From Candidatus Scatomorpha stercoravium (GTDB lineage Bacteria > Bacillota > Clostridia > Oscillospirales > Oscillospiraceae): a stretch of DNA of 10,652 bases. Of this stretch, positions 1 through 6,552 are shown piece after piece (positions within the stretch are counted from its first letter, which is position 1; the number at the start of each line of letters is the position of its first letter). The stretch spans positions 1 through 10,652 of the forward strand of contig DVKN01000141.1 of assembly GCA_018716005.1 (NCBI GenBank), given 5' to 3'. The notes below the pieces were generated by a model. It was not told where the DNA came from. It did not search any database and saw nothing but the letters and a program-made list of their open reading frames with translations. A program made the position numbers and the translations under genes.

Positions 1-1727
1 ATCATGCCGTGGCTCGTGCGCTTGGCATAGGGCTCCTTGGTCGGCACGACGCCGATGTCGTAGAGGAACTTGTGCCAGAAGCGGCTGTAGAGCAGGTGGA
101 GCGTCGTGTGCTCCATGCCGCCGTTGTACCAGTCGACGGGGCTCCAGTAGTCGAGGGCCTCCTGACTCGCGAGGGCCTTGTCGTTGTGCGGATCCATGTA
201 GCGCAGGAAATACCAGCAGGAGCCGGCCCAGTTGGGCATGGTGTCCGTCTCGTGCTCGGCCGGGCCGCCGCACTTCGGGCAAGTGCACTCGACCCAGTCG
301 CGCATGTGCGCAAGCGGGCTCTCGCCGTTGTCGGTCGGCTCATAGCTCTCGACGTCGGGCAGCAGGAGCGGCAGGTCCTTCTCGTCCATGGGCACCCAGC
401 CGCACTTCGGGCAGTGGATTATGGGAATAGGCTCGCCCCAGTAGCGCTGGCGGGAGAAAACCCAGTCGCGCAGCTTGTAGTTGACCTTGGCGCGGCCAAG
501 GCCCTTTTCCTCAAGCCACCTGGTCATGGCGGGGATGGCGGCCTTGACGCTCATGCCGTCCAGGAAGCCGGAGTTCACCATGATGGCGTCCTCGTCCTTG
601 CTGACCCAGGCCTCCTTGGTGACGTCGCCGCCCTTGACGACCTCGATTATCGGCAGGTCGAACTCCTTCGCGAACTCCCAGTCGCGCTGGTCGTGGCCCG
701 GAACGGCCATGATGGCGCCGGTGCCGTAGCTCGCGAGGACGTAGTCGGAGATGAATATGGGTATAGTCTCACCGTTGACCGGGTTCACGGCGTCGACGCC
801 CACGGTGCGCACGCCGGTCTTGTCCTTATTGAGCTCGGTGCGCTCGAGGTCAGACTTCGCCGCGGCCTCGGCCTGGTACTTCCTGACCTCGTCGGGGTTC
901 GTTATCGCGCCGCTCTCGAGCCAGCTGCGAACGAGCTCATGCTCCGGCGAGAGGACCATGTAGGTCGCGCCGAAGAGCGTGTCGCAGCGGGTGGTGAAGA
1001 CCTTTATCACGTCGCCGGTGGTGGCCTTGAAGTCGACCTCCGCGCCGGTGGAGCGGCCTATCCAGTTGCGCTGCTGAATCTTGACGCGCTCGATGTAGTC
1101 GACGTCGTCGAGGTCGTCTATGAGCCTCTGGGCGTAGGCGGTGATGCGCAGCATCCACTGGCTCTTCTCCTTGCGCACGACGGGCGCGCCGCAGCGCTCG
1201 CAGACGCCCTCCACGACCTCCTCGTTGGCGAGGACGCACTTGCAGCTCGTGCACCAGTTGACGGGCATGCTGGCCTTATACGCGAGGCCGTGCTTGTACA
1301 TCTGGAGGAATATCCACTGCGTCCACTTGTAGTAGTCGGGGTCGGTCGTGTCCACGACGCGGTCCCAGTCGAAGCTGTAGCCGAGCATCTGCAGCTGCTT
1401 CGTGAAGCGCTCGATGTTGCGCTTGGTGACCTCGCGGGGGTGCATATGGTTCTTTATGGCGTAGTTCTCCGTCGGCAGGCCGAAGGCGTCGAAGCCTATC
1501 GGGAAGATGACGTTCTCGCCCTCCATGCGCCGCTTGCGCGCGACGATGTCCATCGCGGTGTAGGGGCGCGGGTGGCCGACGTGGAGGCCGTCGCCGCTGG
1601 GATAGGGGAACTCGACGAGGGGGAAGAACTTCTTCCTCGTCTTATCGCCGGTGACGGCGGCGAAGGTCTTGTGCTCCAGCCAGTAATTCTGCCATTTCTT
1701 TTCTATGCTTGCGAAATCGTAGCCCAT
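1..1727 (-). CDS. leuS: Leucyl-tRNA synthetase, N-terminal part (3' end beyond window)
   Basis: Class I aminoacyl-tRNA synthetase that activates leucine with ATP, charges tRNA-Leu in the cytoplasm and edits mischarged products. 575 codons are visible. The class I HIGH motif appears as HVGH at residues 49-52. A zinc-binding domain has CTSC (159-162) and CERC (176-179). The CP1 editing domain follows, with TTRCDTLFG (245-253) and GTGAIMAVPGHDQRD (335-349), keeping the threonine-rich motif and the editing aspartate at about 346. A second cysteine cluster follows (CPKC 439-442, CTCPKC 481-486). The reading ends at TSHGM, where the KMSKS loop would come next. Full-length bacterial enzymes have a little over 800 residues, so roughly 230 are missing at the window edge. 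The ATG at 1727 fits the family N-terminus (MGYDFASIEKKWQ), with purine-rich sequence 5' of it. The gene follows rsfS by 67 bases, too short for a T-box leader. The editing motif has Cys where the E. coli enzyme has Pro (TTRPDT). Confidence 0.97.
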   Translation of the reverse strand, partial: MGYDFASIEKKWQNYWLEHKTFAAVTGDKTRKKFFPLVEFPYPSGDGLHVGHPRPYTAMDIVARKRRMEGENVIFPIGFDAFGLPTENYAIKNHMHPREVTKRNIERFTKQLQMLGYSFDWDRVVDTTDPDYYKWTQWIFLQMYKHGLAYKASMPVNWCTSCKCVLANEEVVEGVCERCGAPVVRKEKSQWMLRITAYAQRLIDDLDDVDYIERVKIQQRNWIGRSTGAEVDFKATTGDVIKVFTTRCDTLFGATYMVLSPEHELVRSWLESGAITNPDEVRKYQAEAAAKSDLERTELNKDKTGVRTVGVDAVNPVNGETIPIFISDYVLASYGTGAIMAVPGHDQRDWEFAKEFDLPIIEVVKGGDVTKEAWVSKDEDAIMVNSGFLDGMSVKAAIPAMTRWLEEKGLGRAKVNYKLRDWVFSRQRYWGEPIPIIHCPKCGWVPMDEKDLPLLLPDVESYEPTDNGESPLAHMRDWVECTCPKCGGPAEHETDTMPNWAGSCWYFLRYMDPHNDKALASQEALDYWSPVDWYNGGMEHTTLHLLYSRFWHKFLYDIGVVPTKEPYAKRTSHGM

Positions 1728-1746
1728 TTCCTGTGCTTTCTCCCTT

Positions 1747-1809
1747 ACAAAAGTTTAGTTTTGTCCAGCGGCCCCTTTGACCCGAGCGCCCGGCTCAGGC
1801 CGTAGGGCC
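1747..1809. repeat. Nested inverted repeats between rsfS and leuS; possible dispersed repeat
   Basis: This junction holds three small inverted repeats. An outer GC arm pair lies at 1770-1775 and 1804-1809 (six pairs in the minus-strand RNA, counting one G-U). Inside it CGGC/GCCG (1791-1794 and 1799-1802) has the rsfS stop codon in its loop. A separate A/T-rich ACAAAA/TTTTGT pair lies at 1747-1752 and 1759-1764. None is followed by a proper T-run on the minus strand, so it is not a standard terminator. It may shape RNA stability or partial termination between rsfS and leuS. Because the last ten or so codons of rsfS look like a tail and run into it, the block may be part of a dispersed repeat that landed at the gene end. 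That last point is inference. Confidence 0.4.
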
Positions 1810-2160
1810 CCGAAGGGATGAGAGGGGCACCTCTTCCGCGTCGTTCCAGAGGTGCTCGAGGTTGTAGAACTCGCGCATCTCCTTCTGGAATATGTGGACT
1901 ATCACGCAGCCGAAGTCCAGCAGTATCCAGCCGCCCCCGCGATAGCCCTCGCGCCTGAGCGGCGGCTCGCCCATATTGCTCAGCACGCCGTCGACCTCGT
2001 CGGTGAGGGTCTTCACGTGCGTAGAGCTGGTGGCGGTGCAGATTACGAAGTAGTCGGCGAGGACGGTGACGTCGGTAGTGCGCAGCACCTGGATGTCCTT
2101 CGCCTGCTTGTCGCTCAAAACCCTGACGGCGGTTTCGGCAATCTCTCTCGGTGTCAGCAT
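1795..2160 (-). CDS. rsfS: Ribosomal silencing factor RsfS (Iojap/YbeB family)
   Basis: Binds ribosomal protein uL14 on the large subunit and blocks joining of the subunits when nutrients are scarce. The 121 residues show the family pattern: an N-terminal alpha/beta part, DYFVICTATSSTHVKTL (36-52), then GGGWILLDFGCVIVHIF (75-91) and EFYNLEHLW (97-105). Most members have Asp in the GDVVVH segment; here Cys is at position 85. Family members usually end soon after the LEHLW segment, so the final EEVPLSSLRGPTA looks like an added tail, encoded next to the inverted repeats at 1747-1809. The ATG at 2160 has GGGAG eight bases upstream. It starts 18 bases after the LCP gene and precedes leuS. Its place near nadD is a familiar bacterial arrangement. 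Confidence 0.95.
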   Translation of the reverse strand: MLTPREIAETAVRVLSDKQAKDIQVLRTTDVTVLADYFVICTATSSTHVKTLTDEVDGVLSNMGEPPLRREGYRGGGWILLDFGCVIVHIFQKEMREFYNLEHLWNDAEEVPLSSLRGPTA

Positions 2161-2178
2161 CTTTGTAACTCCCTTTCC

Positions 2179-3600
2179 CTATCCGAAATACGCGAAGGAA
2201 TCCTCTCCTCCGGCAATGTATCCCTGCGTCATCGTCCACACCCCGTCGATATAGGATATCATGTTGATATTCTCCTCGCTTATCGCGACGTCGAAGGGGT
2301 TGAGGTATGCGTTGAGCATCTCGAGCCAGTCGTCTATGAGGGGCATGACGTAGTTGAGCCCGCCTATCATGCCATCCATGCGGTTGGGTATGGTCTGGAA
2401 GGTGATGTCCTCGGCGCCGAGCTTCAGGAACTGCTCGAGCAGCCAGGCGGCGTTGCCCACGGAGACGTTGGTTATCATGTTGTCCATCACGGCGCTGTAC
2501 ATCTCGCCGATGTTGAGGATGTTCCCTATCTGGAGCGCCTGGCTCGCGAGGGCCGTGAGCAGCTCCTGCTGGAAGGCGATGCGCTGTATGTCGCCGCCGG
2601 CGTAGGAGTGCGAGCCGTCGTTGGACATGCGGAAGCGCATGGCGTTGACGAAGTTCTCGCCGTCGAGCGTCTGCGGGCCGGCCTTGATGTGTATGTGCAG
2701 CGGCGGGTCCTGGTCGGGCGCGTCCCAGTCCATGTCGTAGGGGATGTCGAAGTACACGCCGCCGATGGCGTCGACTATCTCCGCCGCGGCGTTGATGTCT
2801 ATGAGCGCGTACATATCGACGCTGTAGCCGAGGATGTCGGATATGCACTCGAGCAGCGGGTCTATGCCGTCGCCGCCGTTATTGATGTCCGCGGCGTAGG
2901 GCTGGTTAATCTTCTTGATGTTGAGGTTCACGTTCACCAGCATATCTCGCGGCAGGTTCACGATGTTGAGCTTGCCGTTTACGGTGTCGAACATCCCGAC
3001 CATGTTGGTGTCGTTGTGGTTGCCGACGACGTCTATGCCGGCGATGAAGAAGGTCCAGACGCCGTCGCGCTTATTAGCGTCGCTCTGCGGCGCCACGGCG
3101 CCGACGCCGGTCTCGGCTGGCTCCGGGTCGGAGTAGTCGTTGAGGCCGCCCTGCTGCTGGTCCGGGCGCTGCGCCCACACCCTGTAGGCGGCGAAGAGCC
3201 CCCCGGCCAGCACGACGAGCGTCAGGAAGGCCGCGAGCAGCCTCCTGGGCCAGCGGGGGCGCCGCGCGCGCAGCTCCTCGCGGGAGACTATGTCGTCGGA
3301 GGCGAAGCGCCGCTCCCCATAGCGGCCGTAATCCGGGTCGTAGTCCTCATACGGGCGGTATTCGCCGCGCCTCGCGTACTGCGAGCGGCGCTCGTAGCGC
3401 TCCATGCGCTCGTAATAGCGGCGGTCATAGTCGTAGTCGTCGTCATAGTGCGCGCTGTCGTCGTAACAGGCCTCTTCTTCCTCTTCGTCTTCCCCGTAAT
3501 CTTCCCCGTACTCTTCCCCGTACTCGTAGTCGTAGTCGTCGCTGTCGTGGCCGGAGGCGCCGTGCCTGCCGTGCCTGCCGTTTCCGCCGAAGAGATGCAT
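2179..3600 (-). CDS. LCP (LytR-CpsA-Psr) family cell-wall polymer ligase with acidic, tyrosine-rich cytoplasmic tail
   Basis: LCP proteins transfer undecaprenyl-linked polymers such as teichoic acids or capsule to peptidoglycan outside the membrane. This one has 473 residues. Residues 1-119 form a cytoplasmic tail; 21-59 is strongly acidic (22 Asp/Glu in 39) and the first 100 residues carry 18 Tyr, followed by an Arg-rich stretch. One membrane segment lies at about 120-140 (LLAAFLTLVVLAGGLFAAYR). The LCP domain spans about 181-400: NDTNMVGMFD (196-205), INIV-type strand then LPRDM (216-220), the DGIDPLL region (244-250), LDGENFVNAMRFR (312-324) and DIQRIAFQQELL (337-348). The last motif has Phe where many members have a second Arg (R-x-x-R-Q-Q). 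The ATG at 3600 follows the nadD-yqeK stop by 4 bases, with AAGGA 11 bases upstream, suggesting translational coupling. The polymer it attaches cannot be told from the sequence. It could also act as a regulator-like LytR paralogue, but it has no DNA-binding domain. Confidence 0.92.
   Translation of the reverse strand: MHLFGGNGRHGRHGASGHDSDDYDYEYGEEYGEDYGEDEEEEEACYDDSAHYDDDYDYDRRYYERMERYERRSQYARRGEYRPYEDYDPDYGRYGERRFASDDIVSREELRARRPRWPRRLLAAFLTLVVLAGGLFAAYRVWAQRPDQQQGGLNDYSDPEPAETGVGAVAPQSDANKRDGVWTFFIAGIDVVGNHNDTNMVGMFDTVNGKLNIVNLPRDMLVNVNLNIKKINQPYAADINNGGDGIDPLLECISDILGYSVDMYALIDINAAAEIVDAIGGVYFDIPYDMDWDAPDQDPPLHIHIKAGPQTLDGENFVNAMRFRMSNDGSHSYAGGDIQRIAFQQELLTALASQALQIGNILNIGEMYSAVMDNMITNVSVGNAAWLLEQFLKLGAEDITFQTIPNRMDGMIGGLNYVMPLIDDWLEMLNAYLNPFDVAISEENINMISYIDGVWTMTQGYIAGGEDSFAYFG
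3488..3523. repeat. Three tandem 12-bp units in the LCP gene
   Basis: The plus strand reads TCTTCCCCGTA(A/C) three times in a row at 3488-3499, 3500-3511 and 3512-3523, followed by TCGTAG-type hexamers to 3541. In the protein this encodes the EYGE/DYGED units of the acidic tail. The units are multiples of three, so copy changes would lengthen or shorten the tail without breaking the frame. Confidence 0.85.
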
Positions 3601-3604
3601 TAAG

Positions 3605-4768
3605 TCATTTTTCCTTTCTGTACCATCTGTAGGCCTCCACCGAATCCCGGTGCGGCTCTATACCCGCGGCCGCGAGCTCGTCGAGGCTCATGCGGAGCCC
3701 GAGGGCCATTGCGGCGTCGAGGTCCTCGTAGCACAGCTCCCTGAGCGGCTCGACGCCGGGGAAATCGCGCGTGGGCTCGACATAGTCCGCGAGGTATATT
3801 ATCTTCTCCAGCTTTGTCATGTCCGGCCGGCCGGTCGTGTGCCAGCGTATGGCGTCGTAGACCCTGTCGGTCACGCCGAACAGCTCGCGGGAGAGCGCGG
3901 CGCCCGTGATGGCGTGCGTGAGCTTGATGTTCTCACGCTCGAGCGCGTCAAACACTATACCATATTTTTCAGCCAACTTCAACTGCTCCGGCATGGTCAA
4001 TTTCTTCGTGATGTCGTGCAGTATCCCGGCCTCGGCCGCGTCGCCGGGGTCCTCGCCCCAGCGCAGGGCCAGCTTCACCGCCTCCTGCTCGCAGCCCGCG
4101 ACGTGCGGCACGCGCGAGGGCTTGAGGTAGGCGTAGGCCCGCTCCCGCAGCCATGCTAGCTCCGGCTTCGCGCCGTAGTCGCGCTTTTGTATTATCCGCG
4201 CGTAGACCTCGCCGTCGAGCTCGGCCGCGCCGGTTCGCGCGGCGAGCAGGGCGCGCATATCCGTGCTCGACATGGGCAGGGGCGCGACGTCGAGGACATG
4301 GATCCTCGCGCCGTATGCGCGCCTCATGCGCCCGGCCTCGGCCTCTATCGCCGCGAGGTCGCCCCTGTTCCTCGGGAGCACGGCGAGGCTCGCCTCGGAG
4401 AGGATGAAGCGCCACTCGTGCCACTGCTCAAAGCTCAGGAGCATATCCGTGCCCATTATCATGCAGAGCTCCGCGTCCGGATATTCCCGGCGCAGCTCGC
4501 GCACGGTGTCCGAGGTGTAGCTCCTGCCCTTGCGGCCGAGCTCCATACCGCTCACCTCCGCCTCCGGGAAGTCCCGGAAAGCGATGCGCGTGAGGGCCAG
4601 CCGCTCCGCGGCGTCGGGGCTCCCCTCGGGGAGGGGCTTGTGCGGCGGCGTCGCGGCGGGGATAACAAGCAGCCTGTCCGGCTTCAGGTTTTCCCAGGCG
4701 AGGCGGCAGGCGCGCACATGGGCCGGGTGCGGCGGGTTGAAGCTGCCGCCGTAGAAAGCGAGCCTCAT
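3605..4768 (-). CDS. nadD: Fused nicotinate-nucleotide adenylyltransferase (NadD) and YqeK HD-domain hydrolase
   Basis: A 387-residue fusion. Residues 1 to about 198 are NadD, which joins ATP and nicotinate mononucleotide to give deamido-NAD in NAD synthesis. Visible motifs are GGSFNPPHPAH (7-17), PHK (42-44), MGTDML (105-110) and the C-terminal SSTDMR (167-172). Residues 200-387 are YqeK, an HD-superfamily enzyme whose characterised members split diadenosine tetraphosphate symmetrically into two ADP. Metal ligand candidates are H222, H251-D252 (ILHDITKK), H285, H310 (RWHTTG) and D328 (YLADYVEPTR). NadD and YqeK are usually adjacent genes; here one frame runs through without a stop. The NadD HxGH motif reads HPAH, with Ala for the Gly. 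The start overlaps the yhbY stop as ATGA and has only a weak purine-rich upstream sequence, so translation is probably coupled to yhbY. Confidence 0.96.
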   Translation of the reverse strand: MRLAFYGGSFNPPHPAHVRACRLAWENLKPDRLLVIPAATPPHKPLPEGSPDAAERLALTRIAFRDFPEAEVSGMELGRKGRSYTSDTVRELRREYPDAELCMIMGTDMLLSFEQWHEWRFILSEASLAVLPRNRGDLAAIEAEAGRMRRAYGARIHVLDVAPLPMSSTDMRALLAARTGAAELDGEVYARIIQKRDYGAKPELAWLRERAYAYLKPSRVPHVAGCEQEAVKLALRWGEDPGDAAEAGILHDITKKLTMPEQLKLAEKYGIVFDALERENIKLTHAITGAALSRELFGVTDRVYDAIRWHTTGRPDMTKLEKIIYLADYVEPTRDFPGVEPLRELCYEDLDAAMALGLRMSLDELAAAGIEPHRDSVEAYRWYRKEK

Positions 4769-5073
4769 TTCTTCTTCGCGGACTTGGGCAGCTCTATGAC
4801 GGGCTTGAGCTCGTTGCGCTTGTAGAGCACGAACTTGCTGCCTATGACCTGCACCTGCTCGGCGCGGCAGCGCGCGGCGAGCGTGTCGCAGGCCTCGCGG
4901 GCGGAGAGCATGGAGTTCTCGAGCACGCGGCCCTTCACGAGCTCGCGAGCGCGGAGCATATCGGAGAGCGTCTGGGCGGTGTTCTCCGTGATGCCGTCCT
5001 TGCCAATCTGAAGTATGGTGTCCTCCTTGGCGGCGAGGCCGCGCAGGTAGGCCCTCTGTTTACTTGTGAGCAT
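4765..5073 (-). CDS. yhbY: YhbY family RNA-binding protein (CRM domain)
   Basis: A 102-residue single CRM-domain protein. Members bind the large ribosomal subunit precursor and aid its assembly. The N-terminus MLTSKQRAYLRGLAAKEDTI and the GxxG RNA-binding loop GKDG (24-27) are typical, followed by LSDMLRARELVKGRVLEN and the closing strand VIGSKFVLYKRN (76-87). The basic tail SAKKK is common in the family. I chose the ATG at 5073, not a longer in-frame start, because it matches the family N-terminus and has GGAGG nine bases upstream (5083-5087), inside the end of the preceding gene. It overlaps rdgB by 14 bases and the following gene by 4, so all three are probably co-translated. Confidence 0.95.
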   Translation of the reverse strand: MLTSKQRAYLRGLAAKEDTILQIGKDGITENTAQTLSDMLRARELVKGRVLENSMLSAREACDTLAARCRAEQVQVIGSKFVLYKRNELKPVIELPKSAKKK

Positions 5074-5659
5074 TGCTGTATTCCTCCAGGACCCGGCAGA
5101 ACTCGCGAAGCGCGCGTCCCCGGTGGGATATGGCGTTTTTCTCTTCCGGGCTGAGCTCCGCCATCGTGAGCCCATAGCCCTCGGGGATGAACATGGCGTC
5201 GTAGCCGAAGCCGTTCTCCCCCCGCTCATACGCCGCTATTTCGCCCGGGCACTCGCCCCGCGCGCGGAGCACGTCGCCGTTCGGGAAGACGCAGCATATG
5301 GCTGAGACGAAGCGCGCGGAGCGATGTTCCACGCCCTCCAGTTTTTTCATGAGATAGGCCCGGCGGTCGGCGTCGGAGTCCTCATGGCGGCCGGTGTAGC
5401 GGGCGGAGCGCACGCCGGGCTCGCCGCCCAGGGCGTCCACCTCGAGGCCGGAGTCGTCGCTCACGGCCGCCTCGCCGGTGGCCCTCATGGCGGCCTCGGC
5501 CTTGATGTAGGCGTTCTCCTCGAAGGTCTCGCCCGTCTCGTCGGCCTCAAAATTGCAGCCGGCCTCGCTCTGCGTGAGCACGTCTATGCCGAGCGGGGCG
5601 AGTATCTCGCGGAACTCGCGCGCCTTGTGCGCGTTATTGGAGGCAAGTATCAGTCTCAT
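5060..5659 (-). CDS. rdgB: RdgB/HAM1 family non-canonical purine NTP pyrophosphatase
   Basis: Hydrolyses dITP, ITP and XTP to the monophosphates and pyrophosphate, keeping deaminated purines out of DNA and RNA. The 199 residues cover the whole family length. Motifs: SNNAHK (7-12, phosphate and base contacts), EENAYIKA (47-54), SDDSGLEVDALGG (67-79, with the catalytic Asp at 68-69), GVRSARY (82-88), GFGYDAMFIP (150-159) and the closing SHRGRAL (178-184). The frame is open far upstream, but that extension lies inside ftsY; the ATG at 5659 gives the normal N-terminus MRLILASNN, has GGAGG ten bases upstream (5670-5674) and overlaps the ftsY stop as ATGA. It overlaps yhbY by 14 bases. Confidence 0.96.
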   Translation of the reverse strand: MRLILASNNAHKAREFREILAPLGIDVLTQSEAGCNFEADETGETFEENAYIKAEAAMRATGEAAVSDDSGLEVDALGGEPGVRSARYTGRHEDSDADRRAYLMKKLEGVEHRSARFVSAICCVFPNGDVLRARGECPGEIAAYERGENGFGYDAMFIPEGYGLTMAELSPEEKNAISHRGRALREFCRVLEEYSNAHK

Positions 5660-6552
5660 GAGATAAGCGCCTCCGCGAAAGCCTTCGGCTCGAAGGGCAT
5701 GAGGTCGTCGACGCCCTCGCCGACGCCCACGAACTTGACGGGCACGCCCATCTCCTGCGCGATGGCAAAGACTATGCCGCCCTTGGCGGTGCCGTCGAGC
5801 TTGGTGAGGACGATGCCGCTTATCTCTGCGGTCTCGGCGAACTGCTTGGCCTGGATGAGCCCGTTCTGGCCGGTGGTCGCGTCTATGACCATGAGCGTCT
5901 CGAGGTCGGCCTCGGGCAGCTCGCGCACGACTATGCGGCGTATCTTCGCGAGCTCGTTCATGAGGTTCGCCTTGTTGTGGAGGCGGCCGGCGGTGTCGAT
6001 TATGACTATGTCGGCGCCGCGCGCCTTCGCAGCGGTGAGCGCGTCGAAGACGACCGCGCCGGGGTCGGAGCCCTCGCCGTGCTTGACTATGTCGCACTTT
6101 GCCCTCTCGGCCCAGACGCTCAGCTGCTCTGCCGCCGCGGCTCGGAAGGTGTCCGCCGCCGCGAGGAGGACCTTTTTGCCCTCGGCGGTGTATTTCGCGG
6201 CGAGCTTGCCTATGGTCGTGGTCTTGCCGACGCCGTTTACGCCGACCATGAGTATGACGGAGGGCTTCGTGCCGAGCCGCAGCTCGAAGCTGCCGACGGC
6301 GAGGCGCTCGGCGAGGATGTCCGCGAGCGCGTTCCTGACCTGTTCGCCGCCGTGGAGCGACTTCTGGTAGACGACGCCCCTGAGCTCGTTCACCGCCTTG
6401 ACGGCCGTGTCCGCGCCCGCGTCGGCGAGTATGAGCGCCTCCTCGAGCTCCTCGAAGAACTCCTCGTTGTCCACGGTGAGCGCGGCGAAGGCCTCGCTCA
6501 TCTGGCGGCGGGTCTTCTCGAGGCCCTGCTTTATCTTATCAAAGAATCCCAT
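5656..6552 (-). CDS. ftsY: Signal recognition particle receptor FtsY
   Basis: SRP-family GTPase at the inner face of the membrane that receives ribosome-SRP complexes and passes them to the Sec channel. 298 residues, the bare NG form without the long acidic A domain of E. coli FtsY. The helical N domain spans about 1-90. The G domain has P-loop GVNGVGKTTT (104-113), DTFRAAA (134-140), DTAGR (186-190), TKLDG (250-254) and GVGEGVDDLMPF (276-287). The start at 6552 (MGFFDKIKQGLEKT) fits the family better than the ATG nine bases upstream. It overlaps the smc end by 14 bases. Of its 18 Ile codons I count 12 ATA, 6 ATC and no ATT. The SRP partner gene ffh is not in the window; rdgB follows instead. 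Confidence 0.97.
   Translation of the reverse strand: MGFFDKIKQGLEKTRRQMSEAFAALTVDNEEFFEELEEALILADAGADTAVKAVNELRGVVYQKSLHGGEQVRNALADILAERLAVGSFELRLGTKPSVILMVGVNGVGKTTTIGKLAAKYTAEGKKVLLAAADTFRAAAAEQLSVWAERAKCDIVKHGEGSDPGAVVFDALTAAKARGADIVIIDTAGRLHNKANLMNELAKIRRIVVRELPEADLETLMVIDATTGQNGLIQAKQFAETAEISGIVLTKLDGTAKGGIVFAIAQEMGVPVKFVGVGEGVDDLMPFEPKAFAEALIS

Noticed and set aside
1747..1764. ACAAAA/TTTTGT inverted repeat as a terminator
   Set aside because: The stem is A/T-only apart from one pair and no T-run follows it on either strand.
1728..1794. T-box or other leader element before leuS
   Set aside because: Only 67 bases separate rsfS and leuS, far too short for a T-box, and no T-box consensus is visible. 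leuS probably depends on read-through.
9..1805. Long plus-strand open frame of about 600 codons opposite leuS
   Set aside because: It is the antisense of a clear leucyl-tRNA synthetase; long antisense frames are common in GC-rich coding DNA. The translation has no family motif.
1852..3603. Long plus-strand open frame opposite rsfS and the LCP gene
   Set aside because: Val/Ala/Gly-rich translation with no domain, wholly antisense to two recognisable genes; it ends in a low-complexity run that mirrors the acidic tail.
5060..6097. Longer start for the rdgB frame
   Set aside because: The extra 146 codons lie inside ftsY in another frame, are Arg/Gly/His-rich and match nothing; the start at 5659 gives the family N-terminus.
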